A stretch of DNA of 64,000 bases from NCBI RefSeq assembly GCF_000321225.1, contig NW_004450398.1, forward strand, positions 1,910,340 through 1,974,339, written 5' to 3'. The first letter of the stretch is position 1. Each line of letters starts with the position of its first letter. The notes below the pieces were generated by a model. That model was not told the DNA's origin. It made no database searches and was given only the letters and a program-made list of their open reading frames with translations. Source of the stretch: Odobenus rosmarus divergens (lineage: Eukaryota; Chordata; Mammalia; Carnivora; Odobenidae). Both the position numbers and the translations under genes were made by a program. This document shows, in pieces, positions 23,701 through 35,700 of this stretch.

Positions 23701-26700
23701 CCACATATATCAAAATGTATTGCATGCACCCAAAAGCTATGCTTAGATTTACAGCATTAAACTCTTATCACAAAAGAAGAAAAGTTTAAAAATCAATGAG
23801 TGCTATGGGAAGGGTATGACAGACTGAAAAGGAATAATAGCGCAAGGGAATTTCTTTTTAAGATTTTGTTTACTTATTTGAGAGAGAGAGCACGAGCAAG
23901 TGAGCGTGGCAGGGGCCGAGGGCGAGGAGAGAGAAACCCAAACAGCCTCCACTCTCAGCACAGAGCCCAACACGGGGCTCAATCTCACGACCCTGAGCTG
24001 AAACCAAGAGTTGGACACTTAACCCACTGCACCACCCAGGTACCTCTAGCACAAGGGAATTTTTGGTTGATGGAACTACAATGTATCCTGATTATGGTGG
24101 TGCTGACCAAACCCACACCTGTGCTAAAATTCATAACAACTACACACAAAAAAGTTTAATTTCACTATACGTTAATTAAAAAAAAAAAACATTATCTTTA
24201 AAAAAAATATCAATGATCTCAGCTTCCATCTTAAGAAACTACAAAAAGAAGACTAATTTAAATCTGAAATAAGCAGCTGGAGGTAAGAAATAAAGAACAG
24301 AAATAAAATAAAAAACAAAAAAATACAGAAAAATCATTGAAACCAAAAGACAATTCTTTGAGTATCAGTAAAATATTAAATTGTTAAATCTCTAGCCAAA
24401 CTGATCAGGAAAAAGCAAAAGAAGACCTAAACAATTGATACCATGAATTAGAAAGGAGACATCACTATAGATCCTAGACACATTAAAATGATAATAAAGA
24501 AATATAATGAATTTTTGCCAATAAATTTGACAGTTTAGATGTAATGACACATTCCTTGAAAGACATAAGCTATCAAAGCTCACACAAAAAGAAATAGATA
24601 AAGCTTCATTAGTCCTGTATCTACTGAAGAATCTGAGTAGTTAAAAACCCTCCCTCAAACAAAACTCTAGGCCCAGATGGATTCACTGGTGAATTCTACC
24701 AAATAGTTAAGGAAGAAATAATACCAGTTCTATAAAAACTCCTCCATACAATCCAGGAGTAGAAAATACATCCGAATTTATTCCAGAAGGCAAGCATAAC
24801 TCTGAAAGCAAATAAAGGAAGAGAATTATAAGACCCTAAACCAGTATCACTCTTGGACATAAATGCAAAAATCCTTAACAAAATTTTAAGCAAATCAAAT
24901 TCAGTAATGTATAAAATGTGCCTGCCACATTAGACGGTACCAACCCAAAGTGAATATTACCTGAAGGGATTAGAAAACACTTCCTGGAGCAGGTGACTTC
25001 CGACAGGCAAGCAAAATTTCGACAGGGGGTGACATAGAGGTAGAGAAAATGGCAGGAAGAAACACAAATGAATACAAAAGGGAGAAGACTAGCCAGGAAC
25101 AGGTAGGCATGTTGGCACTGACTGCAGTGGCTGCCAGGCTTCCAAGGAAGCTCATGTCTTCGGGAATAGTCCCAGACACAGGGCTGAGCCCCGTAGGGCC
25201 AAGTCTGTGCTATGTGACCCTGACCCCCAGCCATAACTGCATGTTCCAGAGAGAGACACACCACCACCAAGCTGGAACAGTCAGATCTCATGCCCAAGAA
25301 TTTGAAACCTGAACAGAGACAGACTCTCAGCCGGGGATCTGCTGGGGCCAAATCATGATCTACCCTGAGGGAAGTCCCCAGAGCTGGTTTGTTCCTGTCC
25401 TTCCTTCAGCTTTTGAGCAACTTCTTGGATCCTGGGAGCTGCCCCAGGGGCCTTCCTATAGACTTTCCCTTCTACTTAAGTTAATGAGAAGTAGTTTCTG
25501 TTGCTTGTAACCAGAAGAACTTTTAAAGAGTTCAGTGAGTACCACAACAGCATCCCCAAGTTTATCTCTATGAAAGAGTTCTATCACTAGATAGAAGTTT
25601 AAACCCAGAGCCAAGGGTCTCTGAAGGGAAGTCAGAGGAACCAGATCAAGTTGGCAAGGTGGGTGCCATCTGGATACTCAAAATGACAGGCAGACAAGGG
25701 TGAGGTTTAAGGGTTACAAGAAGGCACAAAGGCTTTCTGAACAGGGGAGGGACATGGTCAACAGTCTTATGGAGGACCACCTGGCAGTGCTATGGAGGAT
25801 GGACCATGAGATGGCCAGATGTTTGACCCCTGGGAGGCTGTGATAACAGCCACTGGAATGCCATGCCCAGATCTCCCTGCTCTCATGCCCCTGGTTCTCA
25901 TCTCCAGCATCTAGCTTAGGACTAGGCACCAAGTCGCACTCAGTTAAGTTCTGCTGATCAGACGGGCTGAAGAGGGAGAACTGACAAAACCTGATGACTA
26001 AATGCTGGGATCAAAGGAGGGAAGGAACTAAAGGTCACGGCAGTTTCAACCTTGGTTGGCAATTTCAAGTGAACCAGAAATGGCAGGAAGTGTGCTGAGG
26101 TCAGGGTATACTGAAGGGGGATGAGCACAGTGTTTCAAGGTGGTACTGAAACAGCTGGGTAGGAGTCTCCAGGATGCAGGATGCATCCAGCAGGAACTCA
26201 GATGCAGACAGCACAGAAGTCAGGGGCCAGGGAGTGGTGGGTGATCCTTGGATGGGAGTCGGTCAGTCTCGTGGAGTTCTGTTGCCACCCAGAAACCGAG
26301 GGCTACTGTGTGCCACGCACCAAGCCAGGCGCTGGAGGGGATCACAGAAGCCATGGGGGTGAACAAGACTGGCGGAAAATGTCAGCAGGATTCAGAGCCC
26401 GCTGGGCTCCTTTTAGAGATCTTAAGCCGGGTCTACAGACTTGCATGTGAGCACCATGACTTAATGTGAGAAGAGCCATCACGGTGGATCCTAACCACAG
26501 TGGGAAAAGCCTGGAAAGAGTTTCAGTGCCATTCAATCAGGGGATGATGGCAGAATAAATGATGCACAGACAAAGGATTAAAAAGAAAAGGCAGGGGAGC
26601 CTGGGCGGCTTAGCTGGTTAAGCATCTGACTCTTGATTTTGGCTCAGGTTATGATCTCAGGGTCATGAGATCAAGCCCCGCACTGGGCTCTGTGCTCAGT

Positions 26701-29700
26701 GCGGCATCTGCTTGAGATTCTCTCTCTCCCTCTGCCCCCGCTTCCCCGCTTGCTCTCTCTCTCTCAAAATAAATAAAATCTTAAAAAACCAAAAAGAACA
26801 AGGCAGTTCTCTAGGGACGTGAAACGATGTGTGGATACATGATGATGTGAGAAAAACAGGATAGGAACAGACAATTGGGATACCTCTATTCATGTTTAAG
26901 TGAGGGACAGTCGTAGAAATAAGACCCTATATACTCATACTTGGGTTTGTGTGGATATCTTTAATTTTTTTTTAAAGATTATTTATTTTGGAGAGAGAGG
27001 GTCCAAGAGCAGGACGGGGGGGCGGGGAGAAGAAGAGAGGGAGAATCCCAAGCAGACCTGAGCACAGAGCCTGAGGTGGGGCTCGATCTCATGACCCTGA
27101 GATCATGACCTGAGCTGAAACTAAGAGTTGGGACACTTAGCCGACTGTGCCACCGAGGCGCCCCTGCATGGATATCTTTAAAAAGACACAAGAAACTGCT
27201 AAGATGAACCACCTCAAAGAAGAGAGTGGAGGACAGGGATGGGAGGTGAGGCTTTTTCCCCCATATATTCTTTTGCCACTGGTCCACTTATTTATCAGCA
27301 TTAATGATTTAAGAATACTTATTACATTGAGTGCTTTTTAAATGTCTCTAGACATAGGCTGTCTAGTAAAACCCACCTCTACCTACCTCCCAATTAGCTT
27401 ATGAAGAACCTACGAAAACATCACCTGCTGCAAAGTCTCATCTATGCCAAGGCCAGCTCGGGGCAGTGGCCAGGAAGAATGTTCTCGATTTCTTCTTTGA
27501 AGAGCTTCTGATGTGGGGGTTTCAGAGCCTGCCCGTGTCAAGCCAGGTGGGGGGCATATACCAGCGGCGGTCCCCGGTGAGGAAGTGAGTGAATGAATCC
27601 TAACCAGGTCTGTCAGCTCCACAGGACTCCGATCCTGACCACACCACCTCCAGGGGGGGAAGCCAGAGAACCACACCTTTCTTCAGAAAGGAAACCTATG
27701 CTTCCACCCAATCTGCCCAGAGTCTATTTTAGCCCTCAACCCAGAGCAAGAACGTCAGCTATTATAAATAGCAAAACCAAGATTACAATTTGACTGATTT
27801 CAGTTCTGACGTTAGGAAGAGAGGTCGGATACTAAGCCAGTCGTAAAAGCCAGGGGTCGAAAGAAAAACCACAGTGTGAATATAGTCATACTGGGTTAGA
27901 CAGTCACTTGCACCTTCTCTCCCACCCCACCCCACCCATACTGCCCTAGTAACCAATTCCTGTGGCTTTGGTATGTACAAAAGCACCTGAGAAATTCTAA
28001 CAAGACCGAAGAGAAGTTTTGTAGGAGTTTGCCAAAACCAGAAAGGACATTCCTCAAGGAAAGCGGCTTTCTTTTTTGGTGCCACGAGGCAGAGAGGGAT
28101 GTCACGAAGGCAGGCGAGGTGGGGAGGCTTACCTTTGTTATGAGACATGGCGTAGAGGAGGCAGAGCACAAACAGTGCATGGTAGTCATCATCTGGGCTG
28201 TCCAGGGCATGGTACACCATATCGAGGAAGGGTCTGGAAAAGAGGAGGGGCGCACATGAGCCTCTTGGCACACACGGTGGACAGCTCTCCTCGCCCACCT
28301 ACACACGAAGTGCGGGCCACCTTTGCCTTGTACAGCTCTGCCCCCAGTGTGCGGCGAGTCCAACGACGTCCCCGTCCAGCACCGGGCGTGGAGGACGGGC
28401 TCTGCCCGTGGGGAGCTAGCTCCAGGGGAAACTGAGGAACAGGCCACTTCGTCACTCAACAACCGTGGCCCGGCTGTTCCAGACACTGGGGGTAAATGAT
28501 GCTAAGTCCCTGCTCTTAGGGCACTCCCATGCCAGAGAACAGATGGACCAGATCATCACGTCAAGGAGAGTGACAAGGCAAAGATAGCAGACAAGGCACC
28601 AACAAGTCCAAACAATTTCAGAACGTGGGCCCCGGAGCCAGACTGCCTGGGTTCCAGTTTGGATTCTGCCTCTTCTGAGCTGCAAACTCTTGGGTTAGCT
28701 ACCTAAAACCTCTCCATTTCCCCACTGGGAAGGGCTCCCAGGGGGGTTCAACATGAAACGACAAAGGACAGGCATTTAGCACCAGGCCAGGTGCACAGTG
28801 TGAAGGGTGCTCGCATGTGGGAGCTGTGGCCAGATTTCTATTTCGAGCAGTCCAAGGGCACTTCTCCTGGAGCCCACTTTGGCAGGTCCTGCAATTTTTT
28901 GGACTGATTTTCCTGACGGGTAAGAATCGATGTGAGGGTTCACCTCTGGTGCTTTGTGGGAGAGGTCTAGAGAGTGGCTGCAAATATCACAAACCACACA
29001 CCCCAAACGCTGCCCTTCCAGGTGAAGGACCTGGCCTGGAAAGACTCTTCATCACAAGGATAACAGAATGTGCACGGGTCTGGCCCGTCAGCAGGAGGCT
29101 CTGAGCCTGTGACCACCCGCGGCTGCCTCTGTGGAGGCCAGGCTGAGTCCAAGAAAGTCAGGCCAGGCTGAGTCCAAGAAAGAGCACCTCGAGGAGTGAC
29201 CGAGGGCACACGTGACCCCTAGAAGGACGCACAGCCACCGTCAACATCACCGTCTAGCGGAGTGAAGAGGTGTGGCAGAGAAACGGGGAAACTGTTCACT
29301 GCATCACCTTTTATACTTTTAAAAAATTTGAAATCCATGAACGTACCAGTGATTCAAAATACTGAACTGAAAAATGCAAAAGAGAAAGTAGTGCAAACGT
29401 TCTTGTCATAACATTTCAAATAAACACATGACGCTGGGAAATTAAAAGAAGAGCCCTTCCTTAAAGGGGACATTTACATCCGGGCTGTTTCTCCAGGGCC
29501 CCAGATGGGGCACCTTTCAGATGCGTGAATAGTTTTGCCAGGTGTGGATCTGGGTTTCTGTAAGTGCCTGGCAGTAACACTTCCTTCCTTCCTTCTCTTT
29601 CTTTTCTTCTTTCTTCCTTCCTTTCTTTTTCTTTCTTTCTTCTCTTTCTTTCTTCTTCCTTCCTTCCTTTCTTTCTTTCTAAGATTTTATTTATTTATTT

Positions 29701-32700
29701 GACAGAGAGAGACACAGCGAGAGGGAACACAAGCAGGGGTAGTGGGAGAGGGAGAAGCAGGCTTCCCGCCAAGCAGAGAGCCCGATGTTCGGCTCGATCC
29801 CAGGACCCTGGGATCATGACCTGAGCCGAAGGCAGACGCTTAATGGCTGAGCCACCCAGGCACCCCAGTAACACTTTCAACTTAAGAGTGGGATGAAGAA
29901 GAAAATTTTTCTTGCAAACCAGCTGCCTGGGACGTTGACTGTGTTTTCATTCGAGAGCAATGCAAATAACCAAACGCCCAGGAGCAGAGGGAGGGCTGAG
30001 TAGACATAGCATCTTCTAGGAGATGAAACAGCGTGAAACCATTAGCATTTTGTTTACTGAGTGTATAGTAAAGTGAAAAAGATGCCTGGGGTTTGGTATC
30101 AGACAGAAAAAAAAAAAGACAAATGATGGGCACGGTATGGTATAAGTACTGGGGGCAAGCAGGATACAATTCCCACTGAGAAAGGACTAGCAGGAAATAA
30201 CCAGAACGTTAGTGACAGCTGACTTTGATGCTGGCATCATGGAGATCTTTCTCCCTTCTTTATGCTTTTTCTCAAAATGTCTTTACATTTTCTGCATGTG
30301 TGTTACTTTTATATTTTTTTTTAAGAAAAGAATGCTTAAGACATTTTTCAGTTTCGGAGGCCTATATTTAACCCTGAATGCAGACAGAGCCCATGATACA
30401 CAAGGAATAGGAGAACAGTTCCACTTTGTACTATGCTGTTTCTTCAGACAAGTGGACCAATGTCAAGATCCGATTCATGTCAAGGAGAACACACTGCCCC
30501 CTCCTTCCTCCAGAGTGCCCTCCTCCCTGCTCCGGGCCTGGAACGGGGAGGAGAGAAGTCCTTGGCAGTGTTCCAGACAACCAACAATTCAATACCTTCG
30601 CAAAGGAGAAGGCAACTTTCCACCTGGGCCAGTCTCTCCTTGGCATTTGGTCTCAGAGCCAAGGACAGCCCTGGCCCAAGGGTCCCGGGGCCACAAGCTT
30701 GTATGTGAGCCCAACTCAAGGCACAAGAATCAGCTTCCATTATAAGCCACATGGTAGAAGATGCCAGTTAAAGTCATTGAAAGTTAAGAAACAATTTCAA
30801 TCGACTCTAAGAAAAACCCTCTCTTCACTATAGATCAGGAAAAAAAAGAAGTCTCAACCCAACATTCAAACATAACATTTTGTCTTTCCACGTTTTAAAA
30901 TACATATATATAGTTATTTTTCTTCCTTAAGCAAAGCTACAGTATTACCATACTATGTAAAATATGTGCTCTGTTTCCATTTATTAGATCCTAAGAAACC
31001 CAACACATCCTGACAGTATTCACTTAAAAGCAGCAGCTCCTATTCTATTAAGCAGATGCACCCCCGTTTGCTGATACACCCCCACCACTACTCATTTGTG
31101 GTTTTTCCAATTATTCATATCCTCACTAATGCTGTGCCAAGCAATGAACGGTTGTTTTCCCCTCCCTTTCTGAGTTTAGAATGATTTCCTGAATTTTCAG
31201 AGCTTCAGGAGTTATGTTTTTTGCTGCCAAGCAAAATCAAAACGGTCTCTGTAAGTTCCAACAACTGATAGCTGATACCACACTCCGGTGTTTTTTAATT
31301 TAAACCCAACTAAAAATGGCTCCCTTGTGCATCTGAGAGAAATGAGTCCTGACTGTTAGATAACTGAAACATTTGCCAAGCAGACAGGTGGAGGAAAAAA
31401 ACGGGCGTGCTTCAACTCTTCAAGTTGGTCTAATAAGTAGGATGGGGTGTGTGTGTATTCCCGCCACTCCACCCTGAGGGTTCAGGAAGTGAATGCTTTG
31501 TAGGCTGACAGCGAACCCCACTGCTGTGCATGGGATTAGGTTATGGCAGGGGTCTCTGCAGCGGGGCTCCTCGGGAAGGAAAATAACTCTGAAATGAAAA
31601 AGTCCTCCTGACAGTTCACTGCACACTTTGGAAGCAGCCTTCCGCCCAATCGCATTCTGGAAGGGCTGGTGCTGCAGCAAGTTTCCAGGAAATGCGGCAT
31701 CTCAAAGGTTTAAGAGGATGTAGCTTCAGCAGGCCATCAGTGAAGTGAACACTTAGGCAAAAAGCTGCAAGGCAGCAGCGTGAAATCACGCTGGCTGAGT
31801 GAGGAGGGCAGGCCCTATGCACGGCGGGGTAGCATAGCAATGAATGAATGAGACAGGGAGATCCAAATGCGGCCCCCAAGGGGATCCTTCCTGGGAGCAG
31901 CAGAGCACTGCCAGGGGTGGCCAGTACAAGGCTGTGAGGCGACCCACACCCTTTAGGGCAGGGCCCACCACCAAAGAGCTTGGGGGAGGTGGCGCCATGT
32001 CTCAGTCTTCCTCTTTCCAAGGGGTGAGCACTCCAGAGCTGAGTATCAGCTCTGTCCTTGTGGCCTCTCGAGAGGGGCTGGAGAAGCAAGGAAACGCAGG
32101 AAGCAGGACAACTTCGCTGAGAGGCCGAAGAGGCCATCTGGGTGTTGGAAGAGGCTCCAGGTTACCTGTGCTGGACACCCCAGCGAGGGTACCCCCTTTC
32201 CCCCCACTGCTCAGCCCATCTCCTCTTCCCAGCGACGGAGCAGCAACCCCCACCATGACTGGTGGGCTGGCCTGTGCGCTCCCCTCCCCACTCCCACCCC
32301 GCCCAGCACCAGGAGGACTGGGCCCACTGGTGGCACCTGCTCCACAGTGCACTCTCCAAGCCCGTGGCGGCGGCACTCTTCTCCTCGTCCGTGGTATTCT
32401 GTTCCTGCACAGACGTGTTGGCTGCCAGCTCCGGGAGCTTGCCGCGCTCCATGATCACCATCTCTATCTCTAGAAGCAAATACAGAGACGGGGATGAGCT
32501 CGGACGGCTTCACAGCCCTGGATTTACAGACACAGTCATCCTAGAGACAGAGCCCAAGTAGACCGCTCCTCATGCGTCCAGCAAGCGTTCGCCAGCAGTG
32601 ACAGGAGCGTCAGCGACAAGCTGGGGAGAAATAAGACAGAGCCCACAACCTCTCTTTCCTGGCATCTTGGCAACGCCAAGAAATGTGGCCCTGATTTTAA

Positions 32701-35700
32701 TAAAAAGTGCAAATTGCAGTAATTTATTTCAAGATATTTTTTTAAGGCACTTATTTTACTTTACTGACACCACACTTCCTTCTCAAAGGAGTTGAGGCAG
32801 CAGAGGGAAGAAAAATGATACGTGGTTAATAAAATATAACCAAATTCACCGAGAAGATTCTGAAACTGTTTACACTCTAGGAAAGGCTTTGACATGCCTG
32901 AAGCCTTTTGTTTTCCTTTTCCACTGATGATTTCCAGAAGGCAAAGGGAGGTTAGGAACCTCGCTGTATTTTTCCCAATTAAAGGCCACTTGTAGGAACC
33001 GACGTAAGCATGGGGTACGTTTCTAGTTTTCAAAGAAGGCATTAACCAACAGAGACGAAAGAGAGATGGTTAGCTACTGGCCGTAAGGGGTCTCCGTCAC
33101 AGAGTTCTTTGACGTGCAGGTGTGGACCTTCAAATAGTTAGTTCTTGGAACCCAGAGTTCAGGTCATCTCCCCTACCTTCAGGAGACAGATGTGGGGGAA
33201 AGGATGCTGATGTGTGAAGCTGCACTTGCATCCGGAGGGATGGGAGGGCTCAGGGACTCCAACGGCTCCCCGCCATCCATGATCTGCCCCTGGACTCGCG
33301 CAGAGGCCTCCCAGCTGGCTCTGCCCTCCTTTATCCCCTAGTTTGTTCTCCACACAGACCCAAGTGACTTTAAGTGGAAATGAGCTCACGTCGCCCTTCT
33401 GTTCAGAATTCTCCACTGCCTTCCCATCACATGGGGATGAAATCCACATGCCGTCCACAGTGTCGAGGCAGTCTGTTGTGCAGCCCCGCTCCTCTCCACC
33501 TCTGACCTCACTCCCTGGCCTTCTCCCCAGCACCCCTCTCCACCTGTGCTGAGCTTCTTCCATGCTCTTTGATGGGCCCAAGCTTATTTCTGCCCCAGGA
33601 TCTTTACACAGCTGCTTCCTGTGCCCGGAATGTTTTCACCCCGGGTCTCCCCTACCCTGGCCTGACTCAGTGACATCCTTCAAGGCCCAGCTCAGATGCT
33701 ACCGCCTCAGAGATGTCTTCTCAACTCCTTCTGCACCGGTTTTTACCTCCTTAAATTATTATCAAAAATCCATATTTCATTCATAGTTCCTTAGTTTTTC
33801 CCTACAGTTCATTTTCTGTTCCAGGATCCCTTCTCAGGGACCCCATTACATCTAGTCGTCATGTCCCCTTAGGCTCCCCTTGACTGTGCCAGCTTTTGAC
33901 TTCCCTGCCTCTGGTGACCTGACGGTTTCAGGAGCGAGAACTGGTCAGGTATTTTGCAGAATGTCCCTCAATCTGAGTCTGTCTGATGTTTTCAGATCAT
34001 TAGACTGGGGTAGAGGTTTCTGGAAGGAAGCCCACACGGGGGAAGTGCCCTTCGATGCCGGCTGTAGTGAGGGTGCAGGCTACCAACACGGCCCGACCAC
34101 CGCCGACGTCAAGTCTGCACCACTTGGCCAAGCGAACGCTGGTCAGATTTCTCCACTAGAAAGTTACTTTCCCTCCTCCCCTCACTGCAAGCTCTGCGGG
34201 AGTAAGTCATTAAGCGCAGCCCACACTTAAGGAGCGAGGAGTTAGGCTCTATCTCCTGGAGGGAGTAGCTACATACATTATTCGGAATTCTCCTGGATAA
34301 ATCTGTCCCTCCCCCTCTCATCTCGATTTTACTTTATAGCATTCACAACTGCCTGGACTTCCTATTTTTTATTTATGGTTGCCACCTGCCTTCCGCCACT
34401 AGAATGGGGGTTTCATAAGAGGAGCCCCCTTCTCTGTCTTGCTCTCCACTGGAACTCTAGTGTCGAGCCCAGCTCCCGGGACGCGGCGAGTGCTCACTAA
34501 TGGGATGGGGGGACGGATGACTGGGGGAGCCCAGCATGGGAGGCTTTGGCGGCAGGCAGAGCCGGCAGCGACGCACGGCCCCTATGACATGTAGCGGGTG
34601 GCCCAGGGCCCCACCCAGTCTGCCCTGAGCGTGCCCAGCATTCTCACTGGAGGCAGCGCGTGCCCACCACCCTCTGGAACTCCACTAGGCACAGCTGCGC
34701 CTGCGACTGTCCTCTAGCACGGAGGAGTGCACCACCCACCCATCCACACGGGCCCGGACCACCAGCCCCTTCCTCCCAGGGTGGACTGGGGCCTCCCACG
34801 GGGCCATCACACAGGTGGGGGCTGACCCATGATTTTCAAGTGCCATGCGGGCAAATGTTCTGTTTGCAGAGTTCTGTGTTTATCTTAATGTGCGTTAGAA
34901 GATTCTAACTGCACGGAAAACCTGTTCTTCTGTGGATATCACTGCTTAGACGGAGAGATTTAAGGGGAAAAAAACCAAGTGAGTCAATTCACAGGGAGCT
35001 ACTGAGTAAACAGCAGTCCGAGCAGCATGGCCACGGCAGAGAGCAGGTGGGAGTGCAGACTGCTGAGAACCACTGTTCCCTCCTGCGCCTGCACCTTCAC
35101 CCCCACCAACCTCGTCCAGCTGCCTCCCTATGAGCCTGACCTCTCTGCGGTGGGGGCACTCTGTCCCCACTGGGGACAGATGATTCACGGGGCAGTACCT
35201 CTCTTATTTTTAATTATCCTCATCTTTAAACAATCTGTTTTGTTTTGTGATGTATCTAACCTTGGCACAGCAGCAATACAAATAGGTATAATTTACAATA
35301 AATGTATCTATATTGGGGAGCTGCATGCTTAAATGACATTTATTTGATTGTTAGTGTCTACCGATGGGAGCATGCCATTGAAAACATCTGAAGACTACCC
35401 AGCAGGACTGTGATGCCAGCCTCTAGCTTCCACCCTGGGACCTCTGACACACCTCCTGCCCTGCTGCGAGCTCCCCTCCCTCCCAGCCCAGCTGATGAGG
35501 CAGGAACTCAGCTTCAAGGACTCCCCAAGGTTACAGGACCAAGCCCTAGCACCTCAGCCTAAAGAATACGCCTGCTGTGACGTGGTTATTCCTTTTTAAT
35601 TTTTTAATCTCCCTGGACACTCAGAATTCTGGAGCACACAGCCATTAAAGATAATCCAGTCTAGTACTCACCAAACTTAGTTAAGGAGTGGCATATTAAT

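Larger units (their letters stand above)
23635..24921 (+). mobile_element. L1 LINE ORF2 fragment, + strand, with nested insertions
   Basis: Resembles the reverse-transcriptase region of L1 ORF2: AAGGGAGATTATAAAATATT at the start, GGCCCAGATGGATTCACTGG near 24670, and ATAAATGCAAAAATCCTTAA near 24860. The frame is disrupted throughout. It is split at about 23795/24207 by an inserted L1 3' end. A different copy from the L1 at 21.7 kb; not active. Confidence 0.85.
14887..28132 (-). other. CLEC16A intron between exons D and E
   Basis: 13.2 kb and the most repeat-dense part of the window: L1 pieces at 21.7-22.9 and 23.6-24.9 kb, L2 relics at 19.6-21.1 and 25.6-26.4 kb, and CanSINEs at 19.8, 22.2, 23.9, 26.6 and 27.0 kb. 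14.9-16.9, 17.1-19.5 and 27.2-28.1 kb contain essentially no recognisable repeat apart from short simple repeats. Confidence 0.85.
28234..32336 (-). other. CLEC16A intron between exons C and D
   Basis: 4.1 kb with MIR and L2 relics next to exon D, a 25-bp tandem duplication, a CanSINE with an expanded pyrimidine tail at 29.6 kb and a probable L1 3' end at 29.9-30.3 kb. From 30.4 to 32.3 kb I see no clear repeat or gene. The weak exon C donor forms its 5' end. Confidence 0.85.

Noticed and set aside
27783..28486. Long − strand open frames (171 and 196 codons) around 28 kb
   Set aside because: Only the 101-nt exon D segment is real; the rest reads through splice sites into intron, or is a different frame.
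31844..32473. + strand open frame of 209 codons covering exon C
   Set aside because: Antisense shadow of exon C and flanking GC-rich intron; low-complexity product with no family resemblance.
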